Shown: positions 8,244 through 16,234 of the stretch, in pieces
Layout of the letters: the number at the start of each line of letters is the position of its first letter
How positions within the stretch are numbered: position 1 is the stretch's first letter
Assembly: GCA_023429825.1 (NCBI GenBank)
Contig: JAEZDC010000059.1
Location: forward strand, 1 to 38,179
Reading direction: 5' to 3'
Source of the DNA: Bacteroidota bacterium
GTDB lineage: Bacteria > Bacteroidota > Bacteroidia > Chitinophagales > Chitinophagaceae
Length of the DNA: 38,179 nucleotides
The notes under the pieces: model-generated
What the model saw: the letters and a program-made list of their open reading frames with translations, nothing else
Databases searched by the model: none
Told to the model about the DNA's origin: nothing
Translations under genes and position numbers: made by a program

Positions 8244-11200
8244 CTATGCATCTTTGCCGTGGCAATTCTTGAATTTCTTTCCGCTGCCACAAGGACAAGG
8301 ATCATTTCTGCCGATCTTAGGACCTACTTTCACCGGCTCTTGCTTAACAGCTGCAGATGGATCATAATAATCATTTTCATTTGCTCCATAATCTTGTCCA
8401 GCGTTATCAATATCTTCTTTGTTTGCTCTTAAGTTAGAAAGATCTGTTTTCTGCTGACGTCCTTCTCTTACAGGGCCTTGTTGCTCTACAGCAATATTCG
8501 CATGGGCTAAGAAAGAAACAATGTTCTTATTCACTTCACCATTCATTCGGCTAAACAAGTTGAATGCTTCCACTTTATAAATGACCAAGGGGTCTTTCTG
8601 TTCGTAAGTAGCAGTCTGCACACTTTGCTTCAAATCATCCATTGCTCTTAAGTGCTCTTTCCACGCATCATCTATTAAGGCAAGTGTAACAGTCCTTTCT
8701 AGAGAATTGGACATTTCAATTCCATTACTCTCAAGCGTCTTATTCAGATTAGCTAAAGCTTGTACACCTCTCTTTCCATCAGTGAAAGGAACTATCACGT
8801 TTTCAATATGATTTCCTTGGGTAAGCCTGATATTCTTAAACACCGGTATCGCTTGCTGTCCAATTTCCTGTTTTCTTCTCTGGTAATTTTGCGAAGCTTC
8901 ATTATACAATCTCTCGGCGATCTGCTGTTCATTGAGTTTTGAGAATTCATCTGCAGTTATTGCAGTCTCGATTCCAAAATTCATAATTGCATCAAACCTG
9001 AAACCTTCATAATCGTTCTGCTCTTTTGTGGACATTACAATTGCTTCCGCAACATCATAAAAAGCTGTGTCAAGATCCAATGCTAACCGCTCTCCAAATA
9101 ACGCATGGCTTCTTCTTGCATAGATCACAGTACGTTGCTTGTTCATCACATCATCGTACTCAAGCAAACGCTTACGTATGCCAAAGTTGTTTTCCTCCAC
9201 TTTGCGCTGTGCTCTTTCAATTGATTTAGTGATCATGCTGTGCTGGATTACTTCACCTTCTTTGTAACCGGCAAAGTCCATCACCTTCGCAATTCTTTCA
9301 GAGCCGAACATTCTCATTAAGTCATCTTCTAACGAAACGAAGAATTGTGTTGAACCCGGATCACCTTGTCTACCTGCACGACCTCTTAACTGCCTATCTA
9401 CACGGCGGGATTCATGTCTTTCTGTACCGATGATCGCCAAACCGCCAGCTTCTTTAACGCCAGGTCCGAGTTTGATATCAGTACCACGACCAGCCATGTT
9501 TGTTGCGATCGTTACAGCTCCTGCCAAACCAGCTTCAGCAACAACCTGTGCTTCTCTCTGGTGCTGTTTGGCGTTAAGTACATTATGCGGAATTTGTTTT
9601 TGACGCAGCATTCTGCTGATCAATTCACTGATCTCAACAGAAGTAGTACCAACAAGACAAGGTCTTCCTGCATTGCGTAACTCTTCTATCTCGTCAATAA
9701 CCGCCTTATATTTTTCTCTCTTCGTTTTGTATACTTTATCCTGCTCATCTTTTCTTATTGCAGGAATGTTTGTAGGGATTGTAACTACATCTAATTTGTA
9801 AATACTCCACAATTCTGCAGCTTCTGTTTCAGCTGTACCCGTCATACCAGCCAGCTTGTGATACATTCTAAAGTAATTCTGCAGTGTTACCGTAGCATAT
9901 GTTTGAGTGGCAGCTTCGATCTTTACATTTTCTTTTGCTTCGATAGCCTGGTGCAAGCCATCACTGTATCGACGGCCTTCAAGGATACGACCTGTTTGCT
10001 CATCAACAATTTTGATAGCGCCTTCCATCACCACATACTCAACATCTTTATCGAATAGCGTATAAGCCTTCAATAGTTGCTGAACGGTGTGAATTCTATC
10101 TGCCTTGACTGAATATTCGTTGATGATCGCTTCTTTCCTGTGCAGCTTCTCTTCTGCGGAAAGTGCCGCATCAGTGTCTACCGCATTCAATGAAACACTA
10201 ATATCAGGTAAGATGAAGAAATTTTGATCTTCTCCGCTTCTTGTAATGAGTTGAATTCCTTTATCCGTTAATTCAACTGAATTGTTTTTCTCATCAATAT
10301 AGAAATACAATTCAGCATCAGCTTTAGGCATTTCTCTTTGCTGATCTGCGAGGTAGTGATTCTCGGCTTTTTGCAACTTTACTCTTATACCGGGCTCACT
10401 TAAAAATTTGATCAATGCACTGTTCTTAGGTAAACCTCTTTGTGCTCTGAACAAAGCCAATCCACCATCCTTTGGATCATCATTTCCTTCAGCGATCTTC
10501 TTCTTTGCTTCAGTCAGAAATTGATTCACCGCTCTCTTTTGCGCCTCCACTAATTTCTCAATTCTTGGCTTCAGCTCAAAGAATTGCTGGGTGGTATCAT
10601 CTCTTCCTACAGGACCAGAAATGATCAACGGCGTTCTTGCATCATCGATCAATACACTATCCACCTCATCCACCATTGCAAAATGATGCTTTCGTTGCAC
10701 CATCTCTTCCGGTGAATGTACCATGTTGTCTCGCAGGTAATCGAAACCAAATTCATTATTCGTTCCGTAGGTGATATCTGCTAAATATGCATTTCTCCTG
10801 GCCTCAGTATTTGGTTGATGCTTATCGATACAATCAACTCTTAATCCCAGCCATTCAAAAATGGTTCCGTTCCATTCACTATCACGACGAGCCAGGTAAT
10901 CGTTCACCGTTACAATATGAACACCTTCACCTGCCAAAGCATTTAAGTAAGCAGGCAAAGTAGACACAAGCGTTTTACCTTCACCCGTAGCCATCTCAGC
11001 GATCTTTCCACTATGTAACACACTACCACCGATCAACTGCACATCATAATGAACCATGTTCCATGTTACTAGTCCGCCTGCAGCTGTCCATGTGTTTTTA
11101 TAGATAGCTTTATCGCCTTCTATTCGTATGTAATCTTTTTTTACAGATAGATTTCTATCTAATTCGGTTGCTGTAGAAACCAACTCTCTATTACTGCTAA

Positions 11201-11567
11201 AACGCCTGGCAGTTTCTTTTACCACTGCAAAAGCTTCAGCATGTATCTCTTTTAACGCTTCTTCAATTTGTGCATCACGATCCTTTTTCAGTTTATCAAC
11301 TTCCTGGTAGATCGCATCTCTGCCTTGGATATCTGTCGCATCTAATTCTTCAGCAGACTGCTTCCTCGCTTCGATCTCTGCATTGATTTCAGTTAAATGC
11401 GCTTGAATGCGTTGCTTAAACTCCTGCGTTTTCGCTCTCAGATCATCATTCGATAAAGATTGGTATTGCTGGAAATGTTGATTGATCTCTCCAACGATAG
11501 GCTGAATCTGCTTTACATCCTTTTCAGACTTACTGCCACCAAATAATTTTCCTAAAAAACCTAGCAT
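8244..11567 (-). CDS. secA: Protein translocase subunit SecA
   Basis: The ATPase motor that pushes unfolded preproteins through SecYEG. It has 1107 residues from MLGFLGKLFGGSKSE, longer than the ~900 of E. coli and usual for Bacteroidota. Visible parts are the Walker A region MATGEGKTLVSTLPA (~193-207), Walker B/DEAD-like MVDEVDSVLIDDARTPL (~298), and NBD2 with TNMAGRGTDIKLGPGV and RQLRGRAGRQGDPGS. The C-terminal zinc-binding tail is NDPCPCGSGKKFKNCHGKD, a SecB/ribosome contact. An insertion within the helicase region (around ILPDISVSLNAVDTDAAL) adds to the length. The frame stays open for 92 codons upstream, but those residues resemble nothing and run through a repeat-bearing leader, so 11567 is chosen as the start. 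Confidence 0.97.
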   Translation of the reverse strand: MLGFLGKLFGGSKSEKDVKQIQPIVGEINQHFQQYQSLSNDDLRAKTQEFKQRIQAHLTEINAEIEARKQSAEELDATDIQGRDAIYQEVDKLKKDRDAQIEEALKEIHAEAFAVVKETARRFSSNRELVSTATELDRNLSVKKDYIRIEGDKAIYKNTWTAAGGLVTWNMVHYDVQLIGGSVLHSGKIAEMATGEGKTLVSTLPAYLNALAGEGVHIVTVNDYLARRDSEWNGTIFEWLGLRVDCIDKHQPNTEARRNAYLADITYGTNNEFGFDYLRDNMVHSPEEMVQRKHHFAMVDEVDSVLIDDARTPLIISGPVGRDDTTQQFFELKPRIEKLVEAQKRAVNQFLTEAKKKIAEGNDDPKDGGLALFRAQRGLPKNSALIKFLSEPGIRVKLQKAENHYLADQQREMPKADAELYFYIDEKNNSVELTDKGIQLITRSGEDQNFFILPDISVSLNAVDTDAALSAEEKLHRKEAIINEYSVKADRIHTVQQLLKAYTLFDKDVEYVVMEGAIKIVDEQTGRILEGRRYSDGLHQAIEAKENVKIEAATQTYATVTLQNYFRMYHKLAGMTGTAETEAAELWSIYKLDVVTIPTNIPAIRKDEQDKVYKTKREKYKAVIDEIEELRNAGRPCLVGTTSVEISELISRMLRQKQIPHNVLNAKQHQREAQVVAEAGLAGAVTIATNMAGRGTDIKLGPGVKEAGGLAIIGTERHESRRVDRQLRGRAGRQGDPGSTQFFVSLEDDLMRMFGSERIAKVMDFAGYKEGEVIQHSMITKSIERAQRKVEENNFGIRKRLLEYDDVMNKQRTVIYARRSHALFGERLALDLDTAFYDVAEAIVMSTKEQNDYEGFRFDAIMNFGIETAITADEFSKLNEQQIAERLYNEASQNYQRRKQEIGQQAIPVFKNIRLTQGNHIENVIVPFTDGKRGVQALANLNKTLESNGIEMSNSLERTVTLALIDDAWKEHLRAMDDLKQSVQTATYEQKDPLVIYKVEAFNLFSRMNGEVNKNIVSFLAHANIAVEQQGPVREGRQQKTDLSNLRANKEDIDNAGQDYGANENDYYDPSAAVKQEPVKVGPKIGRNDPCPCGSGKKFKNCHGKDA

Positions 11568-11614
11568 ATAAAAGTTATAATAAGTATGAGACCGGCTCCG
11601 GTACTTCGTGGCAT

Positions 11615-11690
11615 CACCTGTTGTGTCACTCACTTGTACGTTCTGTTGTCTATTCATCTTTGCGGACGAGTGAACAACAGGTGCCAGACA
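11615..11690 (-). repeat. Dispersed intergenic repeat, copy E, in an inverted pair in the secA leader
   Basis: The left arm begins CACCTGTTGTGTCACTC (11615-11631) and continues through ACTTGTACGTTC to 11643. About 30 bases further, GAGTGAACAACAGGTG returns as its complement apart from one bulged G, giving a stem of about 16 base pairs. The 25 bases ending in ACTTGTACGTTC are identical to those of the copy at 30542. Confidence 0.65.
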
Positions 11691-11811
11691 CTTTGCAAGT
11701 GTGCAGACACCAGCTTCGGTATAAAAATGAACATTCAGTTTGTCAAAAACCCTGCTATTGAATGCTTTTAGCCAAAATGGCAGCGATTTTTGATCCCGGA
11801 TTTTCGGGGGC

Positions 11812-11843
11812 CAAAGGTAATTATTTTGAGGTGAGGTGTTCAA
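11812..11843 (-). promoter_or_regulatory. Candidate secA promoter
   Basis: Read on the minus strand, TACCTTTG (11819 to 11812) matches the TAnnTTTG -7 element exactly. A TTG trinucleotide (11843-11841) lies 21 bases before it, near the expected -33 place. If used, transcription would start near 11805 and give secA a leader of roughly 240 bases. A competing sigma70-like TTGACA, 17 bases, TATACC lies nearer to the gene, around 11710-11745 on the same strand. Confidence 0.4.
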
Positions 11844-11908
11844 TTAACTGTTCTAATGGCTGCTTAAAGTTGAAGCAGCCCGGTTTCAAGCTGAATAATG
11901 GTAAGAAC

Positions 11909-11928
11909 GTACAAGAGTGCGACGCAAC
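11909..11928 (+). repeat. Dispersed intergenic repeat, copy B
   Basis: GTACAAGAGTGCGACGCAAC is preceded by GAAC, so GAACGTACAAG matches the complement of the copies at 11615 and 30542. The second half matches copy A. It links the two variants of the family and lies 65 bases before trmD. Confidence 0.65.
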
Positions 11929-11980
11929 GGAAGGTAAACCGGAGTTACGAACGTTCGGAACAAAACCTTGCTTCATAATC

Positions 11981-11988
11981 TATCTTTG
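11981..11988 (+). promoter_or_regulatory. trmD -7 element very close to the start codon
   Basis: TATCTTTG matches TAnnTTTG and ends only four bases before the trmD ATG at 11993. Since transcription starts about 7 bases after this element, the message would be leaderless or nearly so. No good -33 TTTG was found at the expected distance, so the call is tentative. Confidence 0.4.
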
Positions 11989-11992
11989 TCCT

Positions 11993-12685
11993 ATGCATAT
12001 CGATATCATTACTGTAGTGCCGGAGTTACTGCAAAGTCCTTTTCAACACAGCATAATGAAGCGGGCTCATGAAAAAAAATTACTGACAGTAAGAACACAC
12101 AATCTTCGTAAATGGGCGATCAATAAACACGGGCAGGTGGACGATTACCAGTATGGCGGCGGCGCGGGGATGGTGATGATGTGTGAACCGCTTGCCAATG
12201 CGATTGATGAATTGCAGCAGGAAAGAAAGTTTGATGAGATCATTTACATGACACCCGATGGAGACAGGTTTGATCAGAAAACTGCTAATCAACTTTCACT
12301 AAAAGAAAATTTACTTATTATATGTGGGCATTATAAAGGGATTGATCAAAGAATAAGAGATCATTATATAACTAAAGAAATTTCAATCGGTGATTTCGTT
12401 TTGAGTGGCGGTGAGTTGCCTGCTGCAATCGTGGTAGATGCAATAGGAAGATTGTTGCCAGGTGTTTTGAATGATGAAACCTCTGCACTGTTTGATTCAT
12501 TCCAGGATAATTTATTGGCTCCGCCCGTTTATACCCGACCAGAAAAATTTAAAGATTGGGAAGTGCCTAAAATTCTTTTAAGCGGAGATCCTAAAAAAAT
12601 CGAAGACTGGCGACACGAACAATCTCTTGCTGTTACTTCTAAAAAGCGCCCTGATCTTTTCCATGACAATGGCATGACTGAATAA
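11993..12685 (+). CDS. trmD: tRNA (guanine-N1-)-methyltransferase TrmD
   Basis: SAM-dependent methylation of G37 next to the anticodon, which prevents +1 frameshifting. It has 230 residues from MHIDIITVVPELLQSPF, close to the usual ~230-250. Visible are the SPOUT N-terminal strand, YGGGAGMVMMCEPL, the trefoil-knot SAM site with LLIICGHYKGIDQRI and IGDFVLSGGELPA, then the C-terminal tRNA-binding domain ending in WRHEQSLAVTSKKRPDL. The frame is open upstream to 11762, but those codons show no similarity and cross a repeat, and the ATG at 11993 fits the family N-terminus exactly. It stands alone here, without rplS or rimM alongside. Confidence 0.96.
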   Translation: MHIDIITVVPELLQSPFQHSIMKRAHEKKLLTVRTHNLRKWAINKHGQVDDYQYGGGAGMVMMCEPLANAIDELQQERKFDEIIYMTPDGDRFDQKTANQLSLKENLLIICGHYKGIDQRIRDHYITKEISIGDFVLSGGELPAAIVVDAIGRLLPGVLNDETSALFDSFQDNLLAPPVYTRPEKFKDWEVPKILLSGDPKKIEDWRHEQSLAVTSKKRPDLFHDNGMTE

Positions 12686-13030
12686 GGTAGTTTTTGTCTG
12701 ATATGAGTATTTGAAAAACTTTCAGATTTGCTATTGGCTCTGGAGCGGCAATATCTTTACATTATTGAATGGTACACAGTTAAGTCCAATATCCAATAGT
12801 ATCCAATATTATATGAAATACCGGCCCGTAAAAGGGACTAACCTAAAAACAAAACCATTAAAATCCCGCTGTTAACAGGCGGGATTTTAGTTTGTCTGAT
12901 TGGAGCATATCGCAAACTTACAAGAGCAGCTATTTCTAATTATTGTTCTAACATTTGTACGGCTGGCTGTTGCCACTTATGAAAAGCACCATCCTTTATT
13001 TACTAATGAACAGTGTAAACAGTTTTAAAT
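12686..13030. other. Spacer between trmD and the Asp-box protein gene
   Basis: No supported gene. The spacer holds three close copies of TCCAATA (12783-12810), then a 20-codon reading frame (12813-12875, starting MKYRPVKGT) with nothing to support it, and a hairpin at 12860-12888. The rest is AT-rich sequence without recognisable features. Confidence 0.6.
12860..12888. terminator. Hairpin, possible trmD terminator
   Basis: AAAATCCCGC (12860-12869) and GCGGGATTTT (12879-12888) form a ten-pair stem. T-runs after it are short on either strand, and it lies 175 bases beyond the trmD stop, so its role is uncertain. Confidence 0.5.
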
Positions 13031-13058
13031 AAAAAGTCCCGGTTTTCCGGGACTTTTT
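13031..13058 (-). terminator. Terminator of the Asp-box protein gene
   Basis: A perfect stem AAAAAGTCCCGG (13031-13042)/CCGGGACTTTTT (13047-13058) with a TTTT loop lies right after the stop codon of the minus-strand gene ending at 13060. Confidence 0.9.
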
Positions 13059-13059
13059 A

Positions 13060-16000
13060 TTAGTTAAGGTTTCCGATGACCGGTATTGATTTTTCGTGCA
13101 CCAATTTGTTTAATTGCACTACGTCATTGCTCATTATCCTTTTCAATTTATTCAACTGCTCATCAGCCTGGGCAGCTAAAACATTGAATGTTTCCTGTAC
13201 CTGTTTGGTTGGTACATTGTAACCACTGTTCGCATAATCATACAAACCAGAGAGCTTATCATTTAAACGGATGGGATAATTGAGAACATCCTGGCCACTC
13301 TTTGCTTTGGTTTGATGTAAAGCCTCTTCAATAGCAGTGATCTGTTTGTTGATGCTATCTCCCAACTGCTTAATGTCTTTGTCTTTTGTTTTAGAGGCAA
13401 AATCGTTTATCTGACTTCTAAGCGTCCTGATATTTTTTACCGCTTTCTGTACTTCTACAAATTTGTCTTTAACCTGCTGGAGGAATTTAACCTGTGCATC
13501 ATAATCTGCTTCATTCATTTTATAGTTAGGATCCGCAAGTACAGTGAACGGGACATCCACCGAATCTTTGCCAAAGCGGAACCTTGCTTTGTAGTTACCC
13601 GGAGCAACTTTCAGATTCGAGGGATTGCCATTCCACAATATCATCCCATCTATTCTTTCTACAGAAGGATATTGCATATCCCAAACAAACTGGTTCATTC
13701 CTTTCGTGAATTCAATTTTGTCTGCAGCTTCTTTGGCATCTTTTGAAAACGCTCTGATCGGATTGCCTGTTTTATCATATACTGTAATAGAGAGCTTAGA
13801 AGAATCTGCAACATCTTTCAGATAGTAATTAAACACTACTCCATTCGCCGGGTTCATTCCTGCATTACGCACATTTGGATTTGAAAATCCTGCCATCCTA
13901 TATGCAGGCGATACATTCAATACGTGAATGTTTTTATCCAGAACTGAATTATCTTTTTGCTGTAATGGGCTCAAATCGTCAATCACCCAAAATGCTCTTC
14001 CCTGTGTGGCGACAACAAGATCATTATTTTTTATCGTAAGATCGGTGATAGGTACTACCGGTAAGTTTAATTGAAACTTTTTCCAACTAGCGCCGTCATC
14101 ATAGCTGATGTACATTCCAAATTCAGTTCCTGCATAGAGTAAGCCGCTTCTTTTTTGATCAGCCCTCATTGCTCTTGTAAAATGCATTTTATCAATTCCA
14201 TTCGTGATCAGCTTCCACGATTTACCATAATCTTCAGTTTTGTAGATATACGGGGTGTAATCATCTAGCTTATATCTTGTTCCAACAAAATAAGCTGCGC
14301 CTTTTTTGAAAGGATCTGCTTCGACACAATTCCACATCATCCATTTAGGTGCATCTTTCGGAGTAACGTTCTCCCAGCTCTTTCCACCATCTTTACTTAC
14401 GTGAATTAGCCCGTCATCACTTCCCGTCCACAACAGATCTTTTTCAACAGGTGATTCCATCGCAGTAAAAATGGTACAATAATATTCAACCGAGGTATTG
14501 TCTTTTGTTATAGGCCCGCCACTTGAAGCCTGTTTGCTTTTGTCATTTGTTGTAAGGTCGGGACTTAACTCTTTCCAGCTTTGTCCTTCATCTTCGGTAG
14601 AGAAGAGATGGTTGCCTGCAGTGTATAATTTCTTTGGATTATGTGGAGAGAAAAAGATCGGGAAGTTCCATTGAAAACGATACTTGAGTACATCCGCTCC
14701 GGCACCCATCGGGTTATCTGGCCATACACTTATTGCCCTGTCTTCACCGGTTTTGTGATCAAGCCTTGAAATGTAACCACCATAGTTTCCACCATATACG
14801 ATATCCGGGTTTAAAGGATCTGCAACTACATATCCGCTTTCAGAGCCTGCAGTAGGTTGCCAATCATCGGTAGAGATACTTCCGCTGTAAGTTCTGCTCT
14901 TGATGCGAACTGTAGAGTTGTCTTGCTGGGCGCCAAGAATCCGGTAAGGGAAAGAATTATCTGTTGATACACGATAGAATTGAGCCGTTGGTTGATTTTG
15001 ATAAGTGCTCCAGTTCTCACCACCATCAAATGAAACTTGTGCGCCGCCATCATCAGCTACGATCATCCTGTTACCATCATCCGGATCGATCCAAAGGTCA
15101 TGATGATCTCCATGTGGTGTTCTTACACCCTGGAAAGTTCTGCCACCATCACGGCTACGCATAAAACCTACGTTAGGTGCATAGACCAAATTTTCGTTTT
15201 TGGGATCAACAAACACTTTCGTGTAGTACCATGCTCTCTGACGAATGTTATTATCACTTGAAGTGAGCGACCATGTTTCTCCTCCATCGTTACTCATGTA
15301 CATTCCGCCATTTGCATTTTCAAGAATGGAGTACACTTTGTCTGGATTAGAAGCAGACACAGCTACGCCAACGATTCCCCATGTGCTTTTAGGTAAACCT
15401 TTTTTTGAAGAGATGTTGGTCCATGTTTCTCCGCCATCAATACTTTTCCATAAACCACTTCCTTCGCCACCGCTTTCTAAACTATATGGCGTACGAATCA
15501 CTCGCCATGTACCTGCATAAAAAACATTCGGATTGTTTGGCTCCATTACCAGGTCAGAAGCACCTGTTTGGTCATTCACATATAAAGTACGTTTCCATGT
15601 TTTTCCGCCATCAGTAGTTTTGAAAACGCCGCGTTCTGTATTTGGCCCGAACAAATGCCCCATAGATGCTACCCAAACTGTATTTGGATCTTTGGGATGA
15701 ATCACTATGCGAATGATATGCCTTGAGTCTTTCAAGCCAATATTCTTCCAGCTTCTGCCGCCATCATCGCTTCGCCACATGCCACCAAGACCTTCACTAA
15801 CGTTACCTCTCATTGTGTTCTCTCCTTCACCAACATAGAGAACGGCTTCATCACTCGGCGCTACAGCAACAGCACCAATGCTGCTGCCAAAATATTTATC
15901 TGAAATATTTTTCCAGTTACTACCACCATCTGTTGTTTTCCACACACCACCACCGGTTGCGCCGAAATAAAAAGTGTTCTTGTTCTTGTAGCTCCCTGCA

Positions 16001-16167
16001 ACAGCAGCACTTCGTCCGCCACGCCATGGACCTACCAAACGATATTTCACTTTAGAAAAGAAAACGGAATCATTATCAACCTGCGGTTGCTCAGCATTTT
16101 TCTTTTTGGTTTGAGCGATTGCAGCAAAGGAGATAATGCATGCAATAGCAAGAAAGATTTTTCTCAT
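13060..16167 (-). CDS. Secreted sortilin/BNR Asp-box repeat protein
   Basis: A 1035-residue exported protein starting MRKIFLAIACIISFAAIAQ, a clear signal peptide. About eleven Asp-box repeats of the S/T-x-D-x-G-x-T/S-W kind follow: TTDGGSNWKN, SDDGGRSWKN, TTDGGKTWKR, SIDGGETWTN, SNDGGETWSL, SRDGGRTFQG, SFDGGENWST, STEDEGQSWKE, SKDGGKSWEN, TEDYGKSWKL and SYDDGASWKK. These mark beta-propellers like VPS10/sortilin and GH74 enzymes. The last ~300 residues are a beta-sandwich-like part and a coiled-coil tail rich in Lys, Gln and Asp. Such proteins are common in Bacteroidota and often annotated as glycosyl hydrolases, without proof of activity. No T9SS C-terminal sorting domain is evident. An in-frame ATG at 16188 would place extra residues before the signal peptide, so 16167 is preferred. 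It lies 67 bases after the GH31 gene. Confidence 0.88.
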   Translation of the reverse strand: MRKIFLAIACIISFAAIAQTKKKNAEQPQVDNDSVFFSKVKYRLVGPWRGGRSAAVAGSYKNKNTFYFGATGGGVWKTTDGGSNWKNISDKYFGSSIGAVAVAPSDEAVLYVGEGENTMRGNVSEGLGGMWRSDDGGRSWKNIGLKDSRHIIRIVIHPKDPNTVWVASMGHLFGPNTERGVFKTTDGGKTWKRTLYVNDQTGASDLVMEPNNPNVFYAGTWRVIRTPYSLESGGEGSGLWKSIDGGETWTNISSKKGLPKSTWGIVGVAVSASNPDKVYSILENANGGMYMSNDGGETWSLTSSDNNIRQRAWYYTKVFVDPKNENLVYAPNVGFMRSRDGGRTFQGVRTPHGDHHDLWIDPDDGNRMIVADDGGAQVSFDGGENWSTYQNQPTAQFYRVSTDNSFPYRILGAQQDNSTVRIKSRTYSGSISTDDWQPTAGSESGYVVADPLNPDIVYGGNYGGYISRLDHKTGEDRAISVWPDNPMGAGADVLKYRFQWNFPIFFSPHNPKKLYTAGNHLFSTEDEGQSWKELSPDLTTNDKSKQASSGGPITKDNTSVEYYCTIFTAMESPVEKDLLWTGSDDGLIHVSKDGGKSWENVTPKDAPKWMMWNCVEADPFKKGAAYFVGTRYKLDDYTPYIYKTEDYGKSWKLITNGIDKMHFTRAMRADQKRSGLLYAGTEFGMYISYDDGASWKKFQLNLPVVPITDLTIKNNDLVVATQGRAFWVIDDLSPLQQKDNSVLDKNIHVLNVSPAYRMAGFSNPNVRNAGMNPANGVVFNYYLKDVADSSKLSITVYDKTGNPIRAFSKDAKEAADKIEFTKGMNQFVWDMQYPSVERIDGMILWNGNPSNLKVAPGNYKARFRFGKDSVDVPFTVLADPNYKMNEADYDAQVKFLQQVKDKFVEVQKAVKNIRTLRSQINDFASKTKDKDIKQLGDSINKQITAIEEALHQTKAKSGQDVLNYPIRLNDKLSGLYDYANSGYNVPTKQVQETFNVLAAQADEQLNKLKRIMSNDVVQLNKLVHEKSIPVIGNLN

Positions 16168-16234
16168 AGCAGTAAAAATTGAGGGCATAAGTTACAATGC
16201 TATGAGGAGAGAGAAAAATGGAATTGATGAACTA

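Larger units (their letters stand above)
11568..11992. other. 425-base secA-trmD divergent spacer with hairpins and repeats
   Basis: No gene is seen here. The spacer holds the palindrome ACCGGCTCCGGT (11591-11602), the repeat copy at 11615-11643 with a downstream complementary arm near 11670-11690, and a short hairpin ACACTTTGCAAGTGT around 11690-11705. Further on there is a minus-strand TACCTTTG (11812-11819), a hairpin GGCTGCTT (11858-11865)/AAGCAGCC (11873-11880), a repeat copy at 11909-11928, the palindrome CGAACGTTCG (11948-11957) and TATCTTTG (11981-11988). Frames are open here by chance. Confidence 0.7.

Noticed and set aside
11568..11843. N-terminal extension of SecA by 92 residues
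   Set aside because: The frame is open by chance; the residues resemble no SecA N-terminus, and MLGFLGKLFGG at 11567 is the family start.
11762..11992. N-terminal extension of TrmD by 77 residues
   Set aside because: The upstream codons run through a repeat and promoter elements; MHIDIITVVPEL is the family start.
12813..12875. 20-codon frame between trmD and the Asp-box gene
   Set aside because: Very short, overlaps a hairpin, no recognisable family or start signal.
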